Shown here: positions 6,776-15,759 of the stretch, one piece after another
Numbering within the stretch: the stretch's first letter is position 1
Layout: each line of letters opens with the position of its first letter
Assembly: GCA_900128395.1 (NCBI GenBank)
Contig: LT649515.1
Location: forward strand, 1,042 to 22,353
Reading direction: 5' to 3'
DNA length: 21,312 nt
Source of the DNA: Stramenopiles sp. TOSAG23-2
Lineage: Eukaryota > Sar
Notes under the pieces: generated by a model
Told to the model about the DNA's origin: nothing
The model's database searches: none
The model's input: only the letters and a program-made list of their open reading frames with translations
Program-made: the position numbers and the translations under genes

Positions 6776-9070
6776 TCACTTTCTTTCTTGCAATCTACGT
6801 TTAGCATTTTCAACAATACCAGTGGCATTTTCAATCACTTGTTTAATCGGTTTCATATCTGTTATTGAAATATCTCTAGGATCTTTTAAGATCAAATTTA
6901 ATGTATCTAATGAAGTAGGAATAACTTTGTTTTCATCATCAGCGAAAAATACATCATCACCATTATCATACCAGGCAAATGCAGCAACATCAATATCAAC
7001 TTCCTCTTCGCCTTCCGCCTCCTTATTGTTATCATCATCATCATCATCATCATCATCATTATTATTCATAGTATCACTTCTTATATTGCTATTTGCAATA
7101 TCAACATTACTATTACTTTTATTCTGGTTGTCAATACTATCACTACTACTACTACTACTACTACTATTAATATTATTTGCATCTTTTTTCTTTTCCTTAT
7201 CTTTCTTCTTTTTTACCCTTTTCCCATTTTCGTCTACTTTAACAAAAGTACTAGATGATGTATTTTCAAGATCCTCAGAGATTAAATCAAAAACACTACT
7301 CCCTGCAATCCATGTTGTATCTATTGCACCATACTGACATTCTTTTCCAGCACGTTTTGCAACTACTCCTAATGTGGTGCCCCATGGGGAGTGTAATGAC
7401 ATTTCTCCGATATTCGGGTTGTTCGAGTTTTGATTTCTATTATCAGACTGACTATTGTCGTTGTTATTGTTGTTGCTATTATTATTATTATTATGACTAG
7501 TATTAGTGCTACTACCAGATGAAGTCCCAACCTTCAGATTATTACTTGAAGTCATATTGTTGGTAGAATTATTACCAGACATAAATGATGCGTACGGTGA
7601 TGTAAAATATGAATACGTTGGTGGTGATGGTGTTGGTTTTATAGTTTTAATGCCAACTGGTGTTACACTGGTCGCACCACCTTTTTTATTTATACGATTG
7701 GCCATATACATACCAGAAAATGGGGGGCTAGAACCAGTAATAGTTGTATTATTAAATGGCGATTGGGATACTCCAGATTTAAACGAACCAGAAGCAAATG
7801 CCGGAGGAGTTGCAGACCCAGGACTAAATTGAGTAATATTGCTATTGCTTCGACTACGATTATTTCCCATCATCATATTACTAGTACTTCTATTTCCATA
7901 ATTACTACCTAAACTTGATGGATGCAATGGTGGTGTACCAACTGAAAATGCAGCACCACCACTAATTTCGTATATGTGTTGCGTTAATGTAATATTATAT
8001 ATATATACATATATATATATATAATGTTAGTTTGGAATTCAAAAATAAAGGAAAAAGATCAATATATGTACATATATATATATATATAATTGTACGTACC
8101 TATCACCAAATGAACCAAATCTACGCCTTGCAGTACCTTCAGCATACGAGCTTGGATATACAGGACTATTATCACTTTTATTATTTGGAACACGCATATC
8201 AAGTAAAACGTCTCTTCCACTACTATTTGTGGATGAATTTGAACCAGTGCTATTTCGTTTAAGATTAATATTTGTTGGAATTTGTCTCGGGTCTGATTTG
8301 ACTCGTGTTAAACGTGTAGGACCTGGAATATAATTATCATTCACAACAGTTTTTCCAAGATTAGGATTCCTATTATTATTATTGTTATTGTTTCCATTTC
8401 CACTCATATTGTTGTTACTAGACGAAGGTATAGCTTCATTAATTGTATGTATATTCCTTCGTTCATCCATTACATTTTTACGATATAAGACTTCTACTTG
8501 AAAGACTCCTAATATACTATGTAAACTTTTAAATTGATATTTGACAACGATTGCATCATCCCTGAAAGATTTTTTACCGGGTTTCGACAATGTAATGTTA
8601 TATGATTCACCTTGATGACGATTTGAACGGATACTTGCAGGTAATACCCCTACAAGACTTTGTAAAGAACGTAAAAATATGGACAATTCCAATAATGTTT
8701 TACTCATATTATACGTCGGATTTTTCATTGCAGTTGCTTGATCATGTTGCGTTAACCGTACATTCCAAGTTTCTAATAAATTATCCTCACCAGCAAATAC
8801 ATGCAAAGAGACAGGTTGACGAATGCCCCCACCTAACACATCGACTTGCTTACGCAGTTGCCTCATTTCAGGCACTACTAAGTTAAACTGTAATATGAAA
8901 ATAGTGTGTTAGTTATGTATAAATAAAAAATGTTTTGATGAACTCTTGTTAAAACTTACCATTTTCATTGGAGTTCTTTCCCAAGCTGCAGAGTCCGGAC
9001 ACCTTGCGTATCCAACGATCTCGTATGCCATATATACAGCATATTTAAATACTTTTTCCCATTTATCCAT
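6776..9070 (-). CDS. ATG13: ATG13-like autophagy protein, three exons
   Basis: Predicted regulatory subunit of the Atg1/ULK1 autophagy-initiation complex. Exons are 9070-8960, 8887-8100 and 7961-6776, giving 694 residues. The N-terminal part (about 1-200) fits the ATG13 HORMA domain: a first amphipathic helix (WEKVFKYAVYMAYEIVGYAR), then FNLVVPEMRQL, the strand motif LETWNVRL, the helix LLELSIFLRSLQSLVGVLPA and later strands FKSLHSILGVFQVEVLYR. The rest is disordered, rich in Asn, Ser and Asp with triplet-coded runs, as ATG13 tails usually are; an acidic aromatic patch (AFAWYDNGDDVFFADDE) near the C-terminus could be a binding motif. The frame is kept across both introns. Start chosen at ATG 9070; a further upstream exon cannot be excluded. 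The call rests on motif order and not on an alignment. Confidence 0.7.
7031..7066 (-). repeat. Triplet repeat coding poly-Asn/Asp
   Basis: A run of ATC/ATT triplets (GAT/AAT on the coding strand) in the disordered tail of the ATG13-like gene. It encodes Asn residues followed by Asp residues and is likely length-variable. Confidence 0.9.
7141..7169 (-). repeat. Triplet repeat coding poly-Ser
   Basis: A run of TAC triplets (AGT on the coding strand) in the ATG13-like tail, encoding a Ser run. Confidence 0.9.
7962..8099 (-). other. ATG13 intron 2 (138 nt)
   Basis: On the minus strand it begins GTACGT and ends AATTAG. It splits a Ser codon (AG|T). A CATTAAC and an ACTAAC motif are possible branch sites. 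It contains two long TA-dinucleotide tracts (about 7995-8023 and 8071-8090) that can pair with each other. The donor itself lies in the palindrome GTACGTAC. Confidence 0.8.
8888..8959 (-). other. ATG13 intron 1 (72 nt)
   Basis: On the minus strand it begins GTAAGT and ends ATTACAG with a CTAAC branch-like motif and pyrimidine-rich end. It is phase 0. Removing it joins the first HORMA helix to the FNLVVPEMRQL segment. Confidence 0.85.
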
Positions 9071-9341
9071 TTGTCTATCTTTTTTAAAAAAGAATTATAA
9101 TTTGCCAAAATAATAATATCTATAAGTTGAATGATTCATATATATCAAATCCATATCTAAATGACAAACTAAAACTATATATTACTAATTATATATATCG
9201 GCTTATTTCTATTAATATTGAAATGATGTGCAAAAATTATAGACTAACTACAACAACAATTATTTGTTGTTTTTTTTGATTGAAAAAAGCGATTTAAGGT
9301 ACATTATTTTAGTTTGTCAATTCATACTAATACGAGCGCTG

Positions 9342-9369
9342 TTTCTGGATTTTTATTCAAATCCAGAAA
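9342..9369. repeat. Perfect 11-bp inverted repeat, 6-nt loop
   Basis: Arms TTTCTGGATTT (9342-9352) and AAATCCAGAAA (9359-9369) are exact reverse complements around TTATTC. Unlike most repeats here, the arms are not simple AT. It lies about 270 nt upstream of the ATG13 start and 440 nt upstream of the LRR gene start, so it may be a regulatory site or a transcript hairpin. Confidence 0.85.
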
Positions 9370-9530
9370 ATCCTACTTAACAACATTTTGATAGGAAAAA
9401 AGACTAGTTACAGAAGTTAATTAATCTTTACCTGCTGAAATTTAGGATGGACACAGCATTAAATAGCATAAAAATCTGATTGTATTCTAATTACCCATTC
9501 AAGTATAAATTTTATGGTCATTTGCTAGGT

Positions 9531-9632
9531 ATGACAACAACCTTAAATAGGCTAAAACAACCACTAGCACTAGCACCTAGCACACTGCAAAAAAAAGCTA
9601 AAACCTTCTCTCTGCTAAAACGCGCACAATAA
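9531..9632 (+). other. Candidate small ORF, 33 codons
   Basis: The ORF starts at ATGACAACAACC and ends at TAA (9630-9632), 175 nt upstream of the LRR gene on the same strand. The peptide is basic (Lys/Arg, Leu, Thr, no Asp or Glu). It could be an upstream ORF or presequence-like peptide; chance is as likely. Confidence 0.15.
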
Positions 9633-9807
9633 TATATTATAACAACCGTTGTTGAGTTGTACGTTAAAAATGAAATAATAAATTATAAAAACTTATAAAA
9701 TGAAAAAAGGTAAAGTTGTAGATATATATCAAAGCAACGTTCTAAATCGATATTAAAAAAGAAAAGTAATTACATAGCGGTATATATATAATACATATAA
9801 AAGAAAG

Positions 9808-10821
9808 ATGGGAAAAAAAGGTGGCGATAAAAAAAAAGCAGCGAAAGGCCCAGTAGTAGAACCAGTAACGCCGGAAGAATTTATAGCAAATTATAAAAAA
9901 GCATGTAAACTATTTGGTGCACCATCTTGTGATACAGTAGTGCAACAACTAAATAATGAAGAAAATCCTGATAAGACAAAGATGGTAGTAGATGATGAAA
10001 TTGGACCTGCTGGTGTACGTGCAATATGTGCAGCTTTATTGGGGAAACACCCTGATTTTAAACCACCACGTTCGTTTGAACATTATACCTCTTTACATTT
10101 TGGTAGGTCTAATGCTGGTCCAGATGGTTGTGTATCAGTTGCAGAATTATTACGACTAGGCGGCGAAGCGCAAACCATTCAATGTTTAAGAATGATGGAT
10201 AGTAAGATTGGCGTGCGTGGGTGTAAAGCACTCGGCTCTGCACTTAGTTTCGGTTGCAATGTCACGCTAAAGACGTTATATCTACAATACGATAGTACAA
10301 TAGGCGATGCTGGATGTGATGCATTATGCCGTGGTTTGAGGACCAATTCTACGATAAAAAGAATTGAGCTTGAATATTGTGACATAGGCCCTAAAGGTGC
10401 TAAGGGTATTGCCCAAGTCATGGGATATGGACGTACTGAAATTGAGAAAATAAGTCTTCGTGGAAATAAAATTGGTGGCCAAGGATTAGTGTATATTGCA
10501 AAAGCGTTAGGTAAAAATTCAAAATTAGCATCATTAAGTTTACAAGATAATTGTATATCTCAAGATAATTTGGAAGAATTAGAAGTTTTACGTTCTGGAT
10601 TGGATGCAAATGAGACATTGGAAGCATTTTATTTCAGCGACAATCCAATTGGTTCTGAAGGTTGTAGTGTATTAGCCCCTGCATTAGCAAAAGATGCAAA
10701 TAAAAATTTAAAAACTGTGCAAATTTATACTAAACAACCATCTGGATTATTTAATGAATTAAATCGTGCTGGTGGTGGTGGTAAAAAAGGTAAAAAAGGA
10801 AAGAAAAAGAAAAAGAAGTAA
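9808..10821 (+). CDS. Leucine-rich-repeat (ribonuclease-inhibitor type) protein
   Basis: 337 residues, intronless. An N-terminal Lys-rich stretch (MGKKGGDKKKAAKG) precedes a helical segment (about 20-50). From about residue 60 to 315 there are roughly seven 28-30-residue repeats of the ribonuclease-inhibitor LRR type, with the typical IGxxGxxALxxAL helix phase (IGPAGVRAICAAL, IGVRGCKALGSAL, IGDAGCDALCRGL, IGPKGAKGIAQVM, IGGQGLVYIAKAL, IGSEGCSVLAPAL). Such solenoids bind proteins; no enzyme domain is attached. The C-terminus is Gly- then Lys-rich (KKGKKGKKKKKK). Similar LRR proteins are common in protist flagellar and cytoskeletal proteomes, so a structural role is a guess. It converges on the SHIPPO gene 255 nt away. 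Confidence 0.9.
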   Translation: MGKKGGDKKKAAKGPVVEPVTPEEFIANYKKACKLFGAPSCDTVVQQLNNEENPDKTKMVVDDEIGPAGVRAICAALLGKHPDFKPPRSFEHYTSLHFGRSNAGPDGCVSVAELLRLGGEAQTIQCLRMMDSKIGVRGCKALGSALSFGCNVTLKTLYLQYDSTIGDAGCDALCRGLRTNSTIKRIELEYCDIGPKGAKGIAQVMGYGRTEIEKISLRGNKIGGQGLVYIAKALGKNSKLASLSLQDNCISQDNLEELEVLRSGLDANETLEAFYFSDNPIGSEGCSVLAPALAKDANKNLKTVQIYTKQPSGLFNELNRAGGGGKKGKKGKKKKKK

Positions 10822-10838
10822 AAAAAGAGATATATGAT

Positions 10839-10860
10839 ATAAAATATTTTAATATTTTAT
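10839..10860. repeat. 10-bp inverted repeat after the LRR gene
   Basis: ATAAAATATT (10839-10848) and AATATTTTAT (10851-10860) are reverse complements around TT, only 18 nt beyond the LRR stop codon. It is AT-only, so chance is plausible, but its place fits 3'-end processing. Confidence 0.5.
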
Positions 10861-11076
10861 GATATTTTATATAGAGAGCTAAAAATTCGGATGTGTATAA
10901 TTATTTTACTTGTTTTTTTTATAACTTTCATGAATACTACTGATCAGAGTAAAAAATAAAAATAAAACACAAAATATTTTTTCATTTTTTATACCACACA
11001 CGCACACACAAAAAATTAAAAAAGTTCTACGTCGTAGCAAAAATTCTTTCTCACATAGTTTACATATAATTTCATT

Positions 11077-11769
11077 TCACTTTTTCTTTCTTTTCGTAGT
11101 TGTTTTCCTTTCTGACAATGCTTGTTTGATCCAATTTGAACTTTGTTTCGATACACCTGTAGGGCATAAATCAATCTCATATTCGTTAGGTCCTGGTGTA
11201 TCGTTCGCCCTTAAAATAGTTAAATCTAATTCTGTTAGTGGAAAAGCAGTTGAAAACTGCCCTCCAGACGGACCTGGCATTTTTATCAACCCGTATTCAT
11301 TAGGTGCAGGAATGTTTTTTGCTCTATATATTACCCATTCGATTTCACTCTTAGGATTTGCATCACTGATTTTAATACCACCAGTTCCCCATTCGTTTAC
11401 TTTAACATTATATTGATTTGGTCCAGGAGTTTGTTTAGCACGTGAGACTACCCAATCGAATTCACCTTTTGGTTTTGCAAGGCTAAACCGACCACCCCCA
11501 GGTAATAGATACCTGCCCGTTGCAGAGGAACCAGCCTGTTTTTTAGCAGCTGCTTTCTTTCTCCTAGTCAATCGCTCTAAAGTATTTGGATTCATATCTG
11601 ATGCTTTAGGTCTGACCCATCTTCCTGGCCCATTTTTATCTTTCGGTACCCAATAAACTCTGGGTCTTCTAAAATTAGGATCAGTTTTTTGTTTTGGTTC
11701 ATGTAACGCACGTCTTTTTGTTACTTTTTTTTTTACATTTTTGTTGCCATTTGAAGATGTTGACGACAT
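11077..11769 (-). CDS. SHIPPO-repeat (STPGP) flagellar-type protein
   Basis: 230 residues, one frame. After a basic, Ser/Asn-rich N-terminus, residues 91-205 hold three tandem units of about 38 residues. Each unit starts GG-x-FS or similar, has a hydrophobic/acidic middle (EFDWVVSRAK, EIEWVIYRAK, ELDLTILRAN) and ends in a SHIPPO core: TPGPNQY, IPAPNEY, TPGPNEY. SHIPPO/ODF3-family proteins associate with axonemal or other stable microtubules, so a flagellar role is likely if the organism is flagellated. The C-terminus is Lys/Arg-rich (TTTKRKKK). The gene is divergent from the IQ-SH3 scaffold gene, with which it may share a promoter. Confidence 0.78.
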   Translation of the reverse strand: MSSTSSNGNKNVKKKVTKRRALHEPKQKTDPNFRRPRVYWVPKDKNGPGRWVRPKASDMNPNTLERLTRRKKAAAKKQAGSSATGRYLLPGGGRFSLAKPKGEFDWVVSRAKQTPGPNQYNVKVNEWGTGGIKISDANPKSEIEWVIYRAKNIPAPNEYGLIKMPGPSGGQFSTAFPLTELDLTILRANDTPGPNEYEIDLCPTGVSKQSSNWIKQALSERKTTTKRKKK

Positions 11770-11895
11770 TTTAACTATACTATTTACACTTTTTTTCTTT
11801 ATATTATATATTTGTTTGTACTTTTAAATCAAAAAAATCAAAATATCTGATTTATACATGATATAAAAGAAAGAAGAGTAAGTTTATTACATATA

Positions 11896-11909
11896 ATACT
11901 GTACAGTAT
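11896..11909. repeat. 14-bp palindrome ATACTGTACAGTAT
   Basis: Perfect palindrome about 130 nt upstream of the SHIPPO gene start. Its first 12 bases also occur in the GH20 intron at 3222-3233. A dimeric transcription-factor site is possible. Confidence 0.6.
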
Positions 11910-12117
11910 ATTTACTGTAATGTTGCTAATACTAATAATATATTTACACAAAACAATAAAATAATAATAGTAGTCCAGTATAGTATTGCTATTACCTGGT
12001 AATATTATTAAATTGTATAGTATCCTCGTACCACTGTTGGTATCTCAACAACTCTATTCATCGTAATAAATTATATTATTTATTATTATGTAAAACAACT
12101 TTAAGGGAGAAAATATT

Positions 12118-12237
12118 ATGTCTGTAATTAAATTTTGGCACGGACATACCATCAGGTATCATTTTGATGACTTCTGGTTTTTTTGGTTTTCATTTATGAT
12201 GTGCAACATGTGCTCTAATGTACGTTATGAAGAATAA
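12118..12237 (+). other. Candidate small ORF, 39 codons
   Basis: The ORF starts ATGTCTGTAATT and ends TAA (12235-12237), 129 nt upstream of the IQ-SH3 gene. The peptide is unusually rich in Phe, Trp, His, Met and Cys (for example FDDFWFFWFSFMMCNMC). It could be an upstream ORF or a tiny membrane peptide; in AT-rich DNA an ORF of this length arises by chance about once in two such gaps by my rough estimate. Confidence 0.18.
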
Positions 12238-12366
12238 AATTAAAATATATATATATTATTTTATAAAGGACATATATGGATGGATAGTAATAATAGAATA
12301 ATTGGGAGGAGAAATAGATAATACATAGACAGATTATTATATATTGATATAATACGTAAATAGAAA

Positions 12367-15300
12367 ATGAAAGCAAGAAATAGAAAAAAAGAAGAGGAGT
12401 TTAAAAGGCAAAAACAGAAACATATACAAAGTGCTTTTTATGAAACTACTGGATCGAAATCGGGTGGCATTAGTAGTAAGCAACGAAGGCGTTCAAGGTA
12501 TAGAAATCAACAAACTTCTTCTTCCAATATATCCACTTCCTCTATTACATATAAAAAACGTGGTGCTAGTAGAAATAATTTGAAAAAAAATAGTAGACAT
12601 AATAATAGTCTTCCATACTTAAAACAAGAAAGTAGCTATACTACTAATAATAATAATAATAATAATAATGGAATATCTCAACAGCGTATGACACAATCGT
12701 ATAAAATGGAACGAAATAGCAGTTTCCCGCAGCGTCAACCAGAGCAATATGGTTATGAAACTAAGCTACACGATCATGAAAAATATCAAGATAATATCGA
12801 TGTAAACAACCAACGTGAAGCGTGGAGTAAAAAGCTTAGTCAATCCGTTGGCTCCCATTTTGATAATGGAAACAATTTAATAGAAAACAATGCAGATTTA
12901 TATAATAATGATAGTAACAACAACAACAACAACAATAATAATAATAATAACAAAACCATACAAATAAATACAGTCGAACGTACACGAATGAGACTTCCAA
13001 CTAATCTTCCAGTTCTAAGACTAGGTGTACCAAAATTTAAATCAAATAGTCTAGTTGTCATACAAAGGCCAAATGTACTTCAAAAAGCAATAGATATGAC
13101 TATGCAGAAAGATGAAAATATAGATGTAAACAATAACGATCAAACTAATGGAACTAAAACTAACTCGGATGTTACGCTAAGTGAAAACGGGAAAGTTATT
13201 GATAATAATGAGGAAATGCAAACATTAGAAAATACAGAAGAAGAACGCCCTAAATCAAGGTTTATACAAAATTTAAACGATAGAGACATTTCATTTTTCA
13301 GCGAATTAAATGTTGGACCATATGATGCACTGGAACGCGACATGGGAAAATTAGGTGCACGAGGAGTGAAATCAAAGCCAGTAATAACTTTAAATGATAG
13401 ATTAGCAGGAGTTATGAAAGATCGCACAGAAAAATTAGCAGAACAATTACTTTCGTCAAAACAAGATGAAGAAGATGTAAAAGATAGAATTAGAAACAAT
13501 ATTATAGAGCAACGGCGTACTTTGCCTTTAGATTTCATTTTTAGACGTGCTTTAAAGCGATATGTTAAAGCACATTTGGAAGATGGCATGAAACGTTGGA
13601 AATCTTTCATTCGACGTGCTCAAGCAGTGGAAAGGTTATTGAAAAAAGTTACACCATACGCTATTACAATTCAACGCCATATGCGCGGGTATTTAGGTAG
13701 AAAACGCGCTGCTGTGATGAGAGAAATTCGTCGCATTGAATTGAAACGCCTAAGAATTAAATCAGCAACGCAATTACAGGTGTGGTGGAAATTGATTGTT
13801 TTGCTAGAAAAAATTCGTATTCGCACGGCCAAAAATTTAGCTGCAAGACAAGAGCGATCAGCCAGAAAAATTCAATGGTGCTTTCGTGGTCACAAATCTC
13901 GATCGCGAGTACGGCGAATCCTACGCCTTGAATTAACACAATCTATGCGAGACATTTTAAAGTACGAGCATATGTTGACTGAAGAAGAACATATAATGAT
14001 GGAAGCTTGCAGTGCTGTCCTTTTTGATCAACGTGATGACCCTAGATGGGAACGAGAACAATTATATAGCTCTTTAGATATACGTCGTGCCACAAAATTA
14101 TGTAAACAAATTAATGAAAGCAGATTGAAACGCGCAAAAAAGAAACGAGATTTAAATGCTAAAGAGATCATGAGAGAAAAGCAACGTATGAAACGCGAGT
14201 TATTAGAGAAACAAAAGGCAAAATATGAAGAAAGGCTTGCAAAAGAACGCGAGCGATTGGTAGAAATTGCTAGAAGAGAGGAAGAAGAAAAATTACGCAT
14301 TTTACGCCTCAAAGAAGAGAGAGAGCGCGAGGAACAAGAACGATTAGCAAAACACCGCGCAATGTTAGAAATGGAAAACGCTCATATACGCGAAGTGATG
14401 GATCAAATGACCGAGGAAGAAAAAGAGCAACGGGAAGCAATGGAAAATTTAAAGCGGATAGAAAATAATAGAATTGGAAAAATTAAAGCGAATGAAAATG
14501 AAAAAGATGGCATGGCGCAAGCTAGACGTGAGGCACAGTTAGCAGCGCAACAAGAAAAAGTAATTGCTTTGCAAAAGTCAAAGTTGGAAGCGGATGGAAA
14601 AGAGGCAGTTGTAAACGAGGATGTTGTTGACGAAAAGAAAACGGAAGAAGGTAAACAAGAGAATCCAGAAAAACACCCCGAAGAGACTGAAAATGAAATA
14701 GAAGTAGGGGAGGAAGGGATGGAGAAAGAAGCGGAGGAGGGTAAGAAGAAAGATCCAACTAAGAAAACACGTGGAGGTGGTGATCCATGGCAAGTTTTAG
14801 GCAAATCAGCATACGATGCTGAAAATCAAGATGAATTAAATATTAATGTTGGAGATGTAATTCGAATCATTGATCGCGGGGACACAAGTGGTGATTCAGA
14901 CTGGTGGAATGCAGAAAATTTAACAACTGGAGCTGCTGGTTTATTTCCTAGTGATTGTATTGAAGTTGTACGCAAACGTGTCATTGGAAAAGAAAATTTT
15001 ATTCCTGAAGATGATGAAGAGCTTGCATTTGAGGAAGGTGATTTTATTGCAATTTATGAATGGAATGATCCAGAGTGGTGGAAAGGCGAAAATTTAACGA
15101 CAAAAGCTGTTGGTATGTTCCCATCTAATCTGGTTTTGACGGATGAAGAATTCAAAGAAAGAGAATTATTGCGAAAGGAGGAAGAGAGAAAAGAGGAAGA
15201 AAGGCAAATGGAACTTATGGCAGATATAGCAATGGAAGGAATCGCGGTTCAAGATGATGAAGACGGAGAGCGTGCTCTTCGAGTTGTTTTTAATTTATTA

Positions 15301-15759
15301 GACTTTAACAAAAACGGTACACTGGAACGAAAGGATGTTGTCTATTCAGCATTTGATGCGTCACGAGTTGAAAACATTTTGCAAGCATGTGGTAAATTAC
15401 GAATGTGGTTACGGCCTAGCAAAATCAATCGTTTTTATCGTTGTATTGATCATCCTTTGAAAGATGGTCATGCCACATATGAGCAATTCAAAACTTTCAT
15501 TAAAAATCCGGAAGTTATCGAAGCTCAGTTTTTCATGGAAGACAATCCACCAAAATCATTGATACCAACAGATAAGGAGGGGCAAGAACGGGAAGAACAG
15601 AAAGAAAAAATAGATAGCGACGGCAGTATGTTAAATAAAATCAATATTGATGATGTAGTATCAAATAATGGCGAAATTATCGGAAATGACGCTTCTATAT
15701 TAGAGGAAGATAAAATGGATAGTGCAGTAGATTTGATACCAACTGTTAATGATAAATAA
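12367..15759 (+). CDS. IQ-motif, coiled-coil, double-SH3, EF-hand scaffold protein
   Basis: 1130 residues, intronless. Residues 1-260 are basic and disordered with two poly-Asn runs. Residues 380-520 are helical and basic with three IQ-like motifs starting near A432 (AITIQRHMRGYLGRKRA), A467 and A499 (ARKIQWCFRGHKSRSR), predicted to bind calmodulin. A long charged Glu/Lys/Arg helix (about 570-730) is probably a coiled coil or single alpha-helix. After an acidic linker come two SH3 domains, about 812-868 (SAYDAENQDELNINVGD, WWNAEN, GLFPSDCIEVV) and 877-925 (ELAFEEGD, WWKGEN, GMFPSNLV). An EF-hand-like loop lies at 979-990 (DFNKNGTLERKD). The C-terminus is acidic. The layout suggests a calcium/calmodulin-responsive cytoskeletal adaptor. 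I do not recognise an orthologue. Confidence 0.87.
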   Translation: MKARNRKKEEEFKRQKQKHIQSAFYETTGSKSGGISSKQRRRSRYRNQQTSSSNISTSSITYKKRGASRNNLKKNSRHNNSLPYLKQESSYTTNNNNNNNNGISQQRMTQSYKMERNSSFPQRQPEQYGYETKLHDHEKYQDNIDVNNQREAWSKKLSQSVGSHFDNGNNLIENNADLYNNDSNNNNNNNNNNNNKTIQINTVERTRMRLPTNLPVLRLGVPKFKSNSLVVIQRPNVLQKAIDMTMQKDENIDVNNNDQTNGTKTNSDVTLSENGKVIDNNEEMQTLENTEEERPKSRFIQNLNDRDISFFSELNVGPYDALERDMGKLGARGVKSKPVITLNDRLAGVMKDRTEKLAEQLLSSKQDEEDVKDRIRNNIIEQRRTLPLDFIFRRALKRYVKAHLEDGMKRWKSFIRRAQAVERLLKKVTPYAITIQRHMRGYLGRKRAAVMREIRRIELKRLRIKSATQLQVWWKLIVLLEKIRIRTAKNLAARQERSARKIQWCFRGHKSRSRVRRILRLELTQSMRDILKYEHMLTEEEHIMMEACSAVLFDQRDDPRWEREQLYSSLDIRRATKLCKQINESRLKRAKKKRDLNAKEIMREKQRMKRELLEKQKAKYEERLAKERERLVEIARREEEEKLRILRLKEEREREEQERLAKHRAMLEMENAHIREVMDQMTEEEKEQREAMENLKRIENNRIGKIKANENEKDGMAQARREAQLAAQQEKVIALQKSKLEADGKEAVVNEDVVDEKKTEEGKQENPEKHPEETENEIEVGEEGMEKEAEEGKKKDPTKKTRGGGDPWQVLGKSAYDAENQDELNINVGDVIRIIDRGDTSGDSDWWNAENLTTGAAGLFPSDCIEVVRKRVIGKENFIPEDDEELAFEEGDFIAIYEWNDPEWWKGENLTTKAVGMFPSNLVLTDEEFKERELLRKEEERKEEERQMELMADIAMEGIAVQDDEDGERALRVVFNLLDFNKNGTLERKDVVYSAFDASRVENILQACGKLRMWLRPSKINRFYRCIDHPLKDGHATYEQFKTFIKNPEVIEAQFFMEDNPPKSLIPTDKEGQEREEQKEKIDSDGSMLNKINIDDVVSNNGEIIGNDASILEEDKMDSAVDLIPTVNDK
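12645..12669 (+). repeat. AAT triplet repeat coding poly-Asn
   Basis: Perfect AAT repeats in the disordered N-terminus of the IQ-SH3 gene. Confidence 0.9.
12915..12953 (+). repeat. AAC/AAT triplet repeat coding poly-Asn
   Basis: AAC units followed by AAT units encode a second Asn run in the same protein. The switch between two codons suggests separate expansion events. Confidence 0.9.

Larger units (their letters stand above)
9071..9807. promoter_or_regulatory. Divergent intergenic region, inferred promoters
   Basis: 737 nt between ATG13 (-) and the LRR gene (+), the longest gap in the window. It holds a perfect 11-bp hairpin (9342-9369), short CTAGCA/CTAGCAC direct repeats (about 9563-9585) and a 33-codon ORF (9531-9632). 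An upstream ATG13 exon could also lie here. No tRNA or other known RNA gene is seen. Confidence 0.5.
11770..12366. promoter_or_regulatory. Divergent intergenic region, inferred promoters
   Basis: 597 nt between the SHIPPO gene (-) and the IQ-SH3 gene (+). It holds a 14-bp palindrome (11896-11909), an ATTACC-T-GGTAAT inverted repeat (11991-12003) and a 39-codon ORF. Both flanking genes look cytoskeletal, so co-regulation from here is plausible but unproven. Confidence 0.5.

Noticed and set aside
6723-7337. 204-codon plus-strand ORF, Ser/Leu-rich, looking like a membrane protein
   Set aside because: It is antisense to the ATG13-like tail; the Ser/Leu runs are the complement of Asp/Asn/Ser/Lys triplet repeats. 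The minus frame continues in phase into the HORMA exons.
14403-14804. Minus-strand ORFs of 71-133 codons, Ser/Phe-rich
   Set aside because: They are antisense to the Glu/Lys-rich linker of the IQ-SH3 gene; charged-helix coding DNA commonly gives such open antisense frames.
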